The notes beneath the pieces were generated by a model. The model saw nothing but the letters and a program-made list of their open reading frames with translations. It was not told the DNA's origin and did not search any database. The translations under genes were made by a program, and so were the position numbers. DNA of 64,000 nt from Thermovirga sp. (lineage in GTDB: Bacteria; Synergistota; Synergistia; Synergistales; Thermovirgaceae), in contig NZ_JACDOB010000001.1 of NCBI RefSeq assembly GCF_017656375.1, positions 186,001-250,000 on the forward strand. The letters are read 5' to 3'. How positions within the stretch are numbered: the first letter of the stretch is position 1; each line of letters opens with the position of its first letter. Shown here in pieces: positions 8,187 to 17,262 of this stretch.

Positions 8187-8215
8187 ATTTTATCATATTA
8201 TTCGTTAAATTGCAA
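8187..8215 (-). promoter_or_regulatory. sigma-70-type promoter of veg
   Basis: On the minus strand TTGCAA (8215-8210), a 17-nt spacer, and TAAAAT (8192-8187). The predicted start is about 25 nt upstream of the veg ATG, with the ribosome-binding site in between. Confidence 0.7.
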
Positions 8216-8243
8216 CCATTTGGAGCATTTTTGAATTAACTTA

Positions 8244-10181
8244 TCATAAAGATCTTTTCTTTAATATTCTTTTATCTTGAACCCTCCTTGTTACCCCCAA
8301 AGAGTCCAAAAGTTCCAGCAAGGGTAGTATATATTTTCTACTGCTACCAGTAGAATTTCTCACCGATGCTACCGTAATTTCCCCATCCAAACTCCCTAAA
8401 AGACCTATTACTTCTTGTAATGTGTTTATATCGATTACGTATCCACCTGAAGCGATAAATATATTTTTGTTATCTTTCAGCATTTTTAAAGCTCTGTCAA
8501 TTTGATTGTCATTGAAGGATTTCTTAATTTCGTCTATGGTCGCCATATTTACGCCACGCTTTTTGCAAAATTCTAATATTTTAGTTCCCAATTCGTTTAT
8601 CTCGCCTTCTTTTATAGGTGTAAAATCAACCAGACTTACTTTCCCAGACGCCTCTTTTAAAACTCCTTCTTTTATGAGCCTATCCGTAATCCTTCTTGCA
8701 GCCTTCAATGAAATTACTGGAATTACCCTTTGAAAAAGCCGCTCATACGACAAGCCACTGCTTTCCGGTTCTTGCTCATGATAAGCTCCTAGTTCTTCTA
8801 TTACTTTGCTTTTTAAATTTTCATAAACGTGGATGTCTATAACTTCCACATCCTGGGCATCCAAAAACACCAACTTCCTTTGCTTTTCCAGCTTCTTTAT
8901 TAAATCTTTAAGATAGTCGTATTTTTGCTGCAACTTTATTGATAAATTTCTTATAGTCTCCCATCTGTCTTTTTTCAAATGAAGTAAAAGCAACTCGGAA
9001 GGGGATTTACAGGAGTCCATTTCCCATAGGAACTGTTTATACTCAAATCTCCCCTTTTTACCTCTTGGTTTTTCTCCATAAGGGAACAAAACTCTACCTC
9101 CACCTATAGTTCGAAGGGGACTATAAAAACGTATGATGAAAGGTTGACCCGATGTTGCTACAACGTCTTCTTCTGTTAACAACTGTGCATAACATCTTTC
9201 GCCAGGCATAAGGTCGGTTCTATCCAAAAAAGAAACCCTCGCAATCACATCGGATGTCCCCGTATGTAATCTAACTCTCTGCCAATGCTTCAATGGGTAC
9301 TTGTTTGAAGGCAAAAGGTCTAAACTTACGTCCAGACAGCGGGTCGGTTTGAATAATTTCCCCTCACACAATACATCCCCGCGACTCAAATCATCAACAG
9401 GCACACCAGAGAGGCCAATGGCCACCCTTTGTCCTGCCATGGCCACAGCAACTGATCTTTCATGAACCTGTATAGACTTTACATAAACTTCCCTACCCAG
9501 AGGCAGCACTTCCAATTCTGTCTCTTTATTTACTTTACCTCTGTAAGCAGTACCAGTTACAACGGTTCCAACACCTCTTATCTGAAAAGCCCTATCTATA
9601 GGCAAGAAAAATGCTCCTTCTGGATTTTTTTGCTCTACTCTATCAACCAACTCTTGAATTTCCTTTAATAAAACATCAAGGCCTTTTCCTGCAACAGCAG
9701 AAACACATAAGATGGTTTTACCATCCAAAAAAGTTCCCTTTATTTCTTCTTTTATCTCTTCCAATGCCAATTCTAGAAGATCTTCATCCACTAGATCTGC
9801 TTTAGTTACAACAACTATACCTTCTTTAATACCTAGAAGTTGCAATATCTCCAGGTGCTCTTTAGTTTGAGCCTTAACTCCCTCATCTGCTGCCACCACA
9901 AAAATGACAGCGTCAATTCCGGCTGCTCCAGCAACCATTTGCCTTATAAATTTTTCATGGCCAGGAACATCTACTACGCTTACTGTCCTTCCATCAGGTA
10001 AAACAAGAGGGGCAAAACCAAGCTCTATGGTTATACCTCGCTTTTTCTCCTCAGTTAACCTATCGCAATCCACACCTGTAAGAGCTTTTATAAGGGTGGT
10101 TTTACCATGATCAATGTGCCCTGCTGTACCAAGAATGATAGGATACTCCGAAATTTCTTTTTTTCCATCAGGACAAATCAT
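8244..10181 (-). CDS. selB: selenocysteine-specific elongation factor SelB
   Basis: A 645-residue GTPase that delivers Sec-tRNA to UGA codons flagged by a SECIS hairpin. GTPase motifs: GHIDHGKT (residues 21-28), RGITIELGF (48-56), DVPGH (71-75) and TKAD (about 146). The long C-terminal region holds the winged-helix repeats that bind SECIS RNA. The ATG at 10181 has GGAGG 6 nt upstream and overlaps selA by 14 nt, so selAB is one unit. A client gene, grdB with an in-frame UGA, is in the same window at 61.7-63.0 kb. Confidence 0.97.
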   Translation of the reverse strand: MICPDGKKEISEYPIILGTAGHIDHGKTTLIKALTGVDCDRLTEEKKRGITIELGFAPLVLPDGRTVSVVDVPGHEKFIRQMVAGAAGIDAVIFVVAADEGVKAQTKEHLEILQLLGIKEGIVVVTKADLVDEDLLELALEEIKEEIKGTFLDGKTILCVSAVAGKGLDVLLKEIQELVDRVEQKNPEGAFFLPIDRAFQIRGVGTVVTGTAYRGKVNKETELEVLPLGREVYVKSIQVHERSVAVAMAGQRVAIGLSGVPVDDLSRGDVLCEGKLFKPTRCLDVSLDLLPSNKYPLKHWQRVRLHTGTSDVIARVSFLDRTDLMPGERCYAQLLTEEDVVATSGQPFIIRFYSPLRTIGGGRVLFPYGEKPRGKKGRFEYKQFLWEMDSCKSPSELLLLHLKKDRWETIRNLSIKLQQKYDYLKDLIKKLEKQRKLVFLDAQDVEVIDIHVYENLKSKVIEELGAYHEQEPESSGLSYERLFQRVIPVISLKAARRITDRLIKEGVLKEASGKVSLVDFTPIKEGEINELGTKILEFCKKRGVNMATIDEIKKSFNDNQIDRALKMLKDNKNIFIASGGYVIDINTLQEVIGLLGSLDGEITVASVRNSTGSSRKYILPLLELLDSLGVTRRVQDKRILKKRSL

Positions 10182-11568
10182 GGGCTACCTCCTTCAAACA
10201 ACTGACTAAAGTCACTTCTTCTCCATCCAAAATTGTACGAACATGGAAAAAAATAAAACCTTCTAATGCTGTAGCTATAATGGGCGGCTTGCAGTTGCGC
10301 AGCCGTTCAAGAAGATCGCTATCTTTTATTTTGCCACACCTAACCCTAAGAGCATAACCTGACAATTTTTCTGCTGGGTAAGCTCCACCACCTACAACGT
10401 CTTCTATTTCCACTACTTGCGGTTCATAAAACTCGCCTGTCGCCCTTCGTAACATCCGCTTCAATTTAAAAGCCTTTTTCTTCAAGGTTTCAGCATCCAT
10501 TGTCAACATCGAGATTGTAGGGATCTTATAAGATCTTCCCTCTATATACATTCTCAAAGTGGCTTCCAAGGCAGCTAAGGTCATCTTATCTATTCTTAGA
10601 GCCCTGTGGAGAGGGTGTTTTTTAATTTTATCTATTAGTGGCCTCCTCCCCACAATACAACCTGCCTGTGGACCTCCCAATAATTTATCACCCGAAAAGG
10701 TTACAACATCCACTTGGGACCGAACGCAGTCCGCCACAGTTGGTTCACCCTTTAACCCGGAAATACTGAGATCCAGCAAGACGCCACTGCCCAAATCTTC
10801 CATAAAGACAAGGTTCTTTTCTTTCGCAAGCTCAGCAAGCTCCTCTCTAGAGGGGGTACTTTGAAAACCCACTATTCTAAAATTAGAAGGATGGACTTTA
10901 AGAAGCATCTTCGTCCTTTCCGTTATGGCTTCTCTATAATCTCTGGTTTTAGTTTTATTCGTAGTGCCCACTTCAATCATCTCTACGCCGGACTGAGCCA
11001 TAATCTCAGGAATTCTAAATGAACCCCCAATTTCCACCAGCTCTCCTCTTGATATGATAGCTTGCCCGCCTTGGGCTAAAGCTGAAAGACAAAGTAAAAC
11101 TGCTCCGGCATTATTGTTTACAACCACTGCCCCATCTGCTCCAGTCAACTGGCATAACAACCATTCTACATGCTCCAGTCTTTGTCCTCTTTCTCCTTTT
11201 TCCAGGTTATATTCAAGATTACTATAACCACGAGCAATTTCAGAAACAGCTTGTATCGCTTCTTCCGCAAGGCAAGATCTACCCAAATTTGTGTGTACTA
11301 CAACTCCTGTAGCGTTTATTGCTTTCCTTAAACTTGGATTTTTATACCTATCGAGCCGTTTTATTACCTCTTTCTCAAGTTCCGAAATATCCAAACATTT
11401 TTTCATTCCTTTTAAGATATCACTGCGGTATTCACCTACAACATCGGCAAAAACAGACTTCACAGAACTCCTACCCAACTTCTCTTCATACTGGTTAACC
11501 CATGGCCTTGCAAGCAACTTGTCCATTGGAGGTATTTCTCTAAGCAGTTTGGCTATCTCTGGTTTCAT
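10168..11568 (-). CDS. selA: L-seryl-tRNA(Sec) selenium transferase SelA
   Basis: A 466-residue PLP enzyme converting Ser-tRNA(Sec) to Sec-tRNA(Sec) with selenophosphate. The PLP-binding lysine is Lys295 in FSGDKLLGGPQAG; INATGVVVHTNLGRS (about residues 84-98) is the family signature. Full bacterial length. The ATG follows GGAGG closely. selD and the tRNA-Sec gene are not in the window. The divergent neighbour yedF is a selenium-associated protein, supporting a selenium cluster. Confidence 0.97.
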   Translation of the reverse strand: MKPEIAKLLREIPPMDKLLARPWVNQYEEKLGRSSVKSVFADVVGEYRSDILKGMKKCLDISELEKEVIKRLDRYKNPSLRKAINATGVVVHTNLGRSCLAEEAIQAVSEIARGYSNLEYNLEKGERGQRLEHVEWLLCQLTGADGAVVVNNNAGAVLLCLSALAQGGQAIISRGELVEIGGSFRIPEIMAQSGVEMIEVGTTNKTKTRDYREAITERTKMLLKVHPSNFRIVGFQSTPSREELAELAKEKNLVFMEDLGSGVLLDLSISGLKGEPTVADCVRSQVDVVTFSGDKLLGGPQAGCIVGRRPLIDKIKKHPLHRALRIDKMTLAALEATLRMYIEGRSYKIPTISMLTMDAETLKKKAFKLKRMLRRATGEFYEPQVVEIEDVVGGGAYPAEKLSGYALRVRCGKIKDSDLLERLRNCKPPIIATALEGFIFFHVRTILDGEEVTLVSCLKEVAHDLS

Positions 11569-11709
11569 GCCTTCATCCTCCTAACAAAATCTCGGGCTCT
11601 ATTTCTTCCATTTTCTCTACTTCGTAGTCTTAGAACCTATAAACCTATAATATAATAACTTACCTAAATATCTGTTTTATTATAAACTTTCTACAAAGGA
11701 GGTAATCAA

Positions 11710-12318
11710 ATGCATATAATAGATGCGCGAAATAAACCCTGTCCTAAACCGGTTATGATGGCCCAAAAAGCGATAAAACTTGGCTATGACTCAATTCAAG
11801 TAATTCTCAACAGTGAAGTTTCAGCAACAAACGTAAAGCGGTTCATGGAAAAGCAAGGTTACAAGTTTTCAGAGGAAAAGGCAGAAAACGGGGATATAGT
11901 GTTGACATGCACCAAACCTGATTCAACAAAACAAAAAGTTACCCCAGAAGGAGTCCCCACCAGAGATTCTTCCATTACTAAAGATATGGCCCTCTTAATA
12001 ACCACATCCCATCTCGGTAAAAACGACGACGAACTAGGTGAAGTTTTAATGAAGGGATTTTTAAGTACCATTGCAGACATGGAGCAAACACCAAAAGTAG
12101 TAGCCCTGATGAACGAAGGAGTTCTGTTGGCCCTTCCGGAATCCAGCACTTCAGAGAGCCTATCACAACTTGAAGAAAAAGGTTGTCATATCCTTGTCTG
12201 CGGTACATGCACAAATCATTTCGGGGTTACAGAAAAAATCAAACTTGGCACTATTTCAAACATGTTTGAAATAACGGAGCATATCCTAGAAACACATAAA
12301 ACCATCACTATATCGTAG
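11710..12318 (+). CDS. yedF: selenium metabolism protein YedF (TusA + DsrE-like domains)
   Basis: A 202-residue two-domain protein. The N-terminal TusA/SirA-like domain carries DARNKPCPKPVM with the conserved Cys11; the C-terminal part is DsrE-like, with a CGTC motif (LVCGTCTNHFG) near the end. This fused form is found beside selenium genes and is annotated as a selenium metabolism protein; its biochemical role is not settled, but persulfide or selenide handling is plausible from the TusA fold. It is divergent from selA with a very good AAAGGAGG ribosome-binding site. The 140-nt divergent gap is AT-rich with several TATAAT-like boxes, none with a clear -35. Confidence 0.9.
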   Translation: MHIIDARNKPCPKPVMMAQKAIKLGYDSIQVILNSEVSATNVKRFMEKQGYKFSEEKAENGDIVLTCTKPDSTKQKVTPEGVPTRDSSITKDMALLITTSHLGKNDDELGEVLMKGFLSTIADMEQTPKVVALMNEGVLLALPESSTSESLSQLEEKGCHILVCGTCTNHFGVTEKIKLGTISNMFEITEHILETHKTITIS

Positions 12319-12357
12319 ATCCATAGCTTTTCGTTTTCTTACCAAGTAACCGATAAG

Positions 12358-13488
12358 TTACAGAATGAGTTCTTGCCAAATGGCATTTCCCACTCTCATA
12401 CCTTGCCGCGTAAGCGTCAGTTTACGCGGCATTCTCTTTATTAGATGCTTTGGGATATTTTCAAGTCTAGAAAAGACCTCTTTGGCGTTTTTCTCCCCAA
12501 ACATCTCTTCTAGCTCCATCACATCGATGCCCCATCTGGTTCTCAATCCCAGCATGGTCACCTCCAAAGCAGCAGAAAGATCTGATAATCTTTCTGACCA
12601 CTGTTTTACACTTCGTCCTTCTTTAAGTCTTGACACATACATCTTAAGGGAGGACACATTTTTATATCTGCGTCCACTGACAAATCCCCAAGCTCCGGGA
12701 CCTATACCAATGCAATTTCTCCTATACCAATAGCCTAAATTATGTTTACATTCCAAACCGCTTCGCGCAAAGCTTGCTATTTCATATTGCTCAAAACCTT
12801 TTTTCTCCAGGTAATACTGAGCCCACCTATAAAAAGGATAACCCTGAGGGATATTCTTCGGCGGCACATCACCCCAGGGCGTACCTTCTTCCAGAGTGAG
12901 TTCGTAACAGGATATATGATGCACCCCACTTTTTACCGCAGTTTGCAAGTTCTTATGCCACTTCCTGAGGGTTTGTCCTGGCAAACCAAACAGAAGATCG
13001 CAGCTAACATAAAAGTCCCTCTCAAGAGCAAGCTCTATAGCCCTTGTCGCATCAACCTCGCTATGGGGGCGAGCCAGTATAGTAAGATCTCCTTTATCGA
13101 AACTTTGACAACCTATACTAATCCTGGTTATCCTCCACCCCTTCCAAAAATTTAACAGCTCCTTGTTTATAGATCCAGGATTAGCCTCAACTGTAGCCTC
13201 CTCCAAAAGAGCTAAATTGAAATTTTGATCCAAAATATCTTTAAGCCTTTCCCATTCATGAACAGACAATATGGAAGGGGTTCCTCCACCAATGTAAAGA
13301 GTTCTTATAGGGTATTGGCAGAGTCTGCTTTTAGACCATTTTAAAGCTTCTACTTCAAGAGCATCAAGGTACTCCCTAACAACGTCGCGATTTTTTATCG
13401 GGACGCTATAAAAAGCGCAATAAGGACATTTCCTTACACAAAAGGGAACATGCAAATACAAAGAGACTCCTTCAGAGAAAAGCCTCAA
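12358..13488 (-). CDS. hemW: HemW-type radical SAM protein (heme chaperone)
   Basis: A 376-residue radical SAM protein. The cluster motif is CVRKCPYC (Cys17, 21, 24) followed by AF. HemW proteins have Phe after the third Cys, whereas true oxygen-independent coproporphyrinogen oxidase HemN has a fourth Cys, so this is HemW rather than HemN. GGGTPS and the SIGCQS region are present. HemW is thought to insert heme into respiratory proteins. The TTG start at 13488 overlaps the lepA stop by 4 nt. The lepA-hemW order is widespread. Confidence 0.9.
   Translation of the reverse strand: MRLFSEGVSLYLHVPFCVRKCPYCAFYSVPIKNRDVVREYLDALEVEALKWSKSRLCQYPIRTLYIGGGTPSILSVHEWERLKDILDQNFNLALLEEATVEANPGSINKELLNFWKGWRITRISIGCQSFDKGDLTILARPHSEVDATRAIELALERDFYVSCDLLFGLPGQTLRKWHKNLQTAVKSGVHHISCYELTLEEGTPWGDVPPKNIPQGYPFYRWAQYYLEKKGFEQYEIASFARSGLECKHNLGYWYRRNCIGIGPGAWGFVSGRRYKNVSSLKMYVSRLKEGRSVKQWSERLSDLSAALEVTMLGLRTRWGIDVMELEEMFGEKNAKEVFSRLENIPKHLIKRMPRKLTLTRQGMRVGNAIWQELIL
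12405..12430 (+). terminator. possible terminator hairpin for yedF inside the hemW 3' end
   Basis: GCCGCGTAA (12405-12413) and TTACGCGGC (12422-12430) form a perfect 9-bp stem with an 8-nt loop. It lies within the last hemW codons, 87 nt past the yedF stop. On the plus strand it is followed by ATTCTCTTTATT. It could stop convergent yedF transcription; the T tract is interrupted, so this is tentative. Confidence 0.35.
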
Positions 13489-15302
13489 TTTTGTTTCTCT
13501 TCCTCCGTCTTCAAGAACGCAAGGAAGGCTTCTTGCGGAACAGATATCTTCCCAATTTGCTTCATCTTCTTTTTACCTTCCTTCTGTTTCTCTAAAAGTT
13601 TTCTCTTTCTCGTAACATCTCCTCCATAACATTTAGCCAATACATCCTTACGGAGAGGCTTTATGTTCATCCTAACTATAACTCTTTTGCCTATTGCTGC
13701 CTGTATGGGCACCTCAAAAAGCTGCCTTGGAATGATTTCCTTCAGTTTTCTAACCGCCGCGTGCCCTCTATGATAAGCTTCATCTTTATGGCAAATAAAG
13801 GAAAATGCATCAACAACATCCCCACCTATAAGGATGTCCACTTTAACAAGATCTGAAGCTTTGTAACCTACGTGTTCGTAATCTATGGAGGCAAAACCTC
13901 TAGTCAGAGACTTTATCTTGTCGTGAAAGTCTATGATAAACTCCGCTAAAGGCAGCTCATATACAAGCCTAACTCTTTCAGGTGTTATATAATCCATACT
14001 CACGTAGTTACCCCTCTTATCTTGACATAACTGCATAACTTTCCCCACAAACTCGTTAGGAACAAATATAGTTACTTTGATGTAAGGCTCCCTTATCTCT
14101 TCTATGTCTCCCATTTCTGGGAAATCTGAAGGTTTATGAGTGACCACAAGGGTACCATCTTTTTTTAGAACCTGATAAACCACGTTGGGCAACGTCGCAA
14201 CTAAATCTATACCAAACTCTCTGCTTAGCCGTTCCTTTGCTATATCCATATGGAGAAGCCCCAAAAAGCCACATCTGAACCCAAAACCCAAAGCCACAGA
14301 GGTTTCAGGCTCGAAAACAATAGCAGAATCATTCAACTGTAACTTCTCTAAAGCATCTCTTAGATTAGGGTAATCATCTCTTTCCATGGGATAAAAACCA
14401 CAATATACTACCGACTTAACGTTCTGATATCCAGGAAGAGGTTTTTCCGCAGGCCTTTCAGTAGTAGTAACTGTGTCTCCCACCCTCGCCTCAGATACAG
14501 ATTTTATATTAGCTATTAGGTATCCAACAGCACCGGGACCAAGTTGATCTACCGGCGACATATCTGGACGAAATATTCCAAGTTCCTCGACTTGGTAATT
14601 CCTCCCTGTGGCCATGAAAGTTATGTTCTGCCCCTTTCTTATAACCCCATCAACAACTCGGATAGAACATATTACTCCTCTGTAGTTATTGTAGATAGAA
14701 TCAAATATAAGAGCTCTAAGAGGTGCTTCCGGATCCCCTTTGGGGCTGGGTATTTTTTCCAGAATAGCACTTAGTACTTCTTTTATTCCTTTACCTTCTT
14801 TGGCACTAACCATACATGCATCACTTGCGTCAATGCCTACAATATCTTCTATTTCCTTCTTTACTTCTTCGGGCCTTGCTGATGGTAAATCTATTTTGTT
14901 GATCACAGGGATAATTTCAAGCCCTTGCTCTACCGCCATATATGCATTCGCTACAGTCTGAGCTTCAACCCCTTGAGCTGCATCTACTACCAATAAAGCT
15001 CCTTCACACGCAGCAAGAGAACGAGACACTTCATAAGTAAAATCCACGTGTCCTGGAGTATCAATTAGATTTAATATGTATTCTTGACTTTCATCAGCCT
15101 TGTACTTCATCTGCACCGGAACTAACTTTATAGTTATTCCTCTTTCTCTTTCCAACTCCAGAGTATCCAAGACTTGTTCACGCATATTTCTAGCATCTAT
15201 AGTCATGGTAGTTTCTAAAAGCCTATCGGCAAGAGTAGATTTACCATGATCCACATGGGCAATTATGCAAAAGTTCCGAATTTTCTCCATTTTCCACTCC
15301 AT
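13485..15302 (-). CDS. lepA: elongation factor 4 (LepA)
   Basis: A 605-residue ribosomal GTPase that back-translocates stalled elongation complexes or aids initiation and assembly. AHVDHGKST (about residues 15-23), DTPGHVDF and NKIDLP motifs are intact, and the LepA-specific C-terminal domain ([23 protein letters not shown]-type) is present. I chose the ATG at 15302 with GAGAGG 7-8 nt upstream; the longer frame to 15392 adds an unrelated Cys/Phe-rich tail. An internal ATG at 15290 is an alternative. Confidence 0.96.
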   Translation of the reverse strand: MEWKMEKIRNFCIIAHVDHGKSTLADRLLETTMTIDARNMREQVLDTLELERERGITIKLVPVQMKYKADESQEYILNLIDTPGHVDFTYEVSRSLAACEGALLVVDAAQGVEAQTVANAYMAVEQGLEIIPVINKIDLPSARPEEVKKEIEDIVGIDASDACMVSAKEGKGIKEVLSAILEKIPSPKGDPEAPLRALIFDSIYNNYRGVICSIRVVDGVIRKGQNITFMATGRNYQVEELGIFRPDMSPVDQLGPGAVGYLIANIKSVSEARVGDTVTTTERPAEKPLPGYQNVKSVVYCGFYPMERDDYPNLRDALEKLQLNDSAIVFEPETSVALGFGFRCGFLGLLHMDIAKERLSREFGIDLVATLPNVVYQVLKKDGTLVVTHKPSDFPEMGDIEEIREPYIKVTIFVPNEFVGKVMQLCQDKRGNYVSMDYITPERVRLVYELPLAEFIIDFHDKIKSLTRGFASIDYEHVGYKASDLVKVDILIGGDVVDAFSFICHKDEAYHRGHAAVRKLKEIIPRQLFEVPIQAAIGKRVIVRMNIKPLRKDVLAKCYGGDVTRKRKLLEKQKEGKKKMKQIGKISVPQEAFLAFLKTEEEKQN

Positions 15303-15360
15303 ACGCACACCTCTCAATTTCTTTCGCTTAAAAAAGACAAAACGACAACAACAGACATAT

Positions 15361-15389
15361 ATTATATACTTCCCCAACACCACAAACAA
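15361..15389 (-). promoter_or_regulatory. candidate promoter of lepA-hemW
   Basis: On the minus strand TTGTTT (15389-15384), a 17-nt spacer and a consensus TATAAT (15366-15361). The start would lie about 50 nt upstream of the lepA ATG. The rest of the 282-nt lepA-purC gap is AT-rich and shows no gene. Confidence 0.55.
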
Positions 15390-15518
15390 CAAATCTCATC
15401 TTTTAAAACTCTTGAGTCCACAAAATTCTACCCAAATACAACTTTCCGCCCAAATAACAACCCATCAAGTTTGCATTTATAATAATTTGATATAAATATT
15501 TATAGTTAATGTACGTGG

Positions 15519-15547
15519 TTGACAATAATACCAATAAGTTGAATAAT
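15519..15547 (+). promoter_or_regulatory. sigma-70-type promoter of the purine operon
   Basis: A consensus TTGACA (15519-15524), 17-nt spacer and AATAAT (15542-15547). The predicted start is near 15554, giving a 30-nt leader with a GGGGGG ribosome-binding site before purC, too short for a riboswitch. A perfect 14-bp palindrome TATAAATATTTATA lies at 15491-15504, just upstream of the -35. No sequence resembling the Bacillus PurBox (CCGAAC core) is visible. Confidence 0.75.
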
Positions 15548-15584
15548 GTTAGGTAGAGTTTTAGATATGAGGGGGGCTTATCTA

Positions 15585-16304
15585 ATGACACAAAGGGAAC
15601 CTATTTACGAAGGCAAGGCTAAAAAACTTTTTGAGACGGAAGACCCAGATATCCTTTTGCTGGAATATAAAGACACATTAACGGCCTTTAACGCCCTAAA
15701 AAAAGCAACAATGGAGGGAAAGGGTACCTTAAATAACAAAATAAGTTCTTTCATCTTGCAATATCTTTCTTCCAAGGGCGTTCCTAACCATTTTGTAAAA
15801 GTAATTGATGATTCAAGTCAACTGGTCAAAAAAGTTGAAATAATCCCTCTTGAGGTTGTGGTGAGAAATATAACCACTGGTTCAATTTGTAAACGCCTAG
15901 GAGTTCCTGAAGGCATTAATCTTATTCCTCCTTTGGTGGAATTTTATCTCAAAAACGACGACCTTGGTGACCCAATAGTCACAAAGGAGCAAGCTATAGC
16001 CTTCGGCTGGGCCGCAAAAGAAGAAATAGAAAAAATAAAGGACTTGGCTTTGAGGGTCAACACGTTGTTACAAGAACTATTTACGCCTCTAGGAATAACG
16101 TTAGTAGACTTCAAGCTTGAATTTGGTAAAACTAAAGATGGAGAAATTATACTGGCTGATGAAATATCACCAGATACATGTAGGTTTTGGGATAGTTCAA
16201 GCGGAGATCGCCTTGATAAAGATCGCTTTAGAAAAGACCTAGGCAACGTTCTTGAGGCATATCAAGAAATATGGAAACGGCTTTCTTGTAAGGGGGAGAG
16301 ATAA
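15585..16304 (+). CDS. purC: SAICAR synthetase
   Basis: A 239-residue enzyme joining CAIR and aspartate with ATP to form SAICAR. EPIYEGKAKKLFETED at the N-terminus, VVVRNITTGS (about residue 86) and DEISPDTCRFWD near the C-terminus are family signatures. The ATG at 15585 is chosen over one at 15546, which would place the start inside the promoter region and add residues the family lacks. First gene of the pur operon; its stop overlaps purS as TAATG. Confidence 0.97.
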   Translation: MTQREPIYEGKAKKLFETEDPDILLLEYKDTLTAFNALKKATMEGKGTLNNKISSFILQYLSSKGVPNHFVKVIDDSSQLVKKVEIIPLEVVVRNITTGSICKRLGVPEGINLIPPLVEFYLKNDDLGDPIVTKEQAIAFGWAAKEEIEKIKDLALRVNTLLQELFTPLGITLVDFKLEFGKTKDGEIILADEISPDTCRFWDSSSGDRLDKDRFRKDLGNVLEAYQEIWKRLSCKGER

Positions 16305-16558
16305 TGTTATACCATATAAAAGTGCTAGTGTTCTTAAAAGACGGGGTTTTGGACACTCAAGGAAAAGCAGTCCTTGGCTCCTTACACAGAATGAACTACA
16401 CAGATTTAAAAGACATACGAATAGGCAAATACCTCCAGCTTTGGGTAGAGGCTTCTGACGAAGATACGGCCAGAAATAGAGTCAAGGCAATGTGTTCCGA
16501 TCTTCTAGTAAACAACTTAATCGAAGACTATACAATAGAGGTAGATGAGTTATCATGA
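16304..16558 (+). CDS. purS: FGAM synthase subunit PurS
   Basis: An 84-residue subunit that links PurL and PurQ in three-component FGAM synthase. The pattern KVLVFLKDGVLDTQGKAV, then an acidic C-terminus (YTIEVDEL), is typical. Overlaps purC by one base and purQ by 4 nt. Its presence agrees with the short 716-residue PurL encoded downstream. Confidence 0.95.
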   Translation: MLYHIKVLVFLKDGVLDTQGKAVLGSLHRMNYTDLKDIRIGKYLQLWVEASDEDTARNRVKAMCSDLLVNNLIEDYTIEVDELS

Positions 16559-17262
16559 AAGCCTGTGTAGTGGTATTCCCCGGAAGCAACTGCGATAGAG
16601 ATGTTATTCACTCTTTATCTACGAGAGTAAAAGCTAACGTCTCGGCCTTGTGGTATGAAGAACATAAATTGCCTCAAGATACAGACCTTGTCGTTCTACC
16701 AGGAGGATTTTCATACGGAGATTATCTTCGTTGTGGGGCCATGGCTGCTACAGCGCCTATCCTTAACGCAATAAAAGGTTACGCGGAGGGCGGAGGGCTT
16801 GTGTTAGGCATATGCAACGGATTCCAAATCCTCACAGAAGCAAGGCTATTGCCAGGAGCCCTGCTTGCCAATAAGAACCTAAAATTTATATGCCGTCAGT
16901 GCGCCGTCCGAGCGGAGAGAACAGACACTCCCTTTACATCAAATTTGCAAACTGGGCAGGTATTAAAAATGCCAATAGCCCACCACGAGGGACTGTACTT
17001 CCTTCCGCCAAACGATTTAAAACAGATACTTGCCAACAAACAGGTGGTGTTCCGCTATTGCAACAACGATGGCACGATTGATGATAAAAGCAACCCCAAT
17101 GGATCAGTAGATAATATTGCGGGAGTGATAAACAAAGGTGGAAATGTTCTAGGGTTAATGCCCCATCCGGAGCGCGCCTCTGAAAAAATTTTAGGCTCGG
17201 AAGATGGCGGCCTTATATGGGACTCAATAGCCTCATGGCTGAAAAAAGGGGGGCGCTGTTAA
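16555..17262 (+). CDS. purQ: FGAM synthase glutaminase subunit PurQ
   Basis: A 235-residue class I glutamine amidotransferase that supplies ammonia to PurL. FPGSNCDRD at the start, the nucleophile elbow GICNGFQIL, and the His/Glu pair in MPHPERASE are present. Starts in an ATGA overlap with purS and stops at the base before the purL ATG. Confidence 0.97.
   Translation: MKACVVVFPGSNCDRDVIHSLSTRVKANVSALWYEEHKLPQDTDLVVLPGGFSYGDYLRCGAMAATAPILNAIKGYAEGGGLVLGICNGFQILTEARLLPGALLANKNLKFICRQCAVRAERTDTPFTSNLQTGQVLKMPIAHHEGLYFLPPNDLKQILANKQVVFRYCNNDGTIDDKSNPNGSVDNIAGVINKGGNVLGLMPHPERASEKILGSEDGGLIWDSIASWLKKGGRC

Noticed and set aside
13485-15392. Longer LepA start adding a Cys/Phe-rich N-terminus
   Set aside because: LepA normally begins just before the GTPase motif; the ATG at 15302 has a proper ribosome-binding site and the extension overlaps the promoter.
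15548-15584. A purine riboswitch in the pur operon leader
   Set aside because: The predicted leader is about 30 nt, too short for any known purine aptamer.
15403-15591. A 62-codon minus-strand frame in the lepA-purC gap
   Set aside because: It overlaps the strong purC promoter, has no supporting ribosome-binding site or family resemblance, and has low-complexity AT-rich composition.
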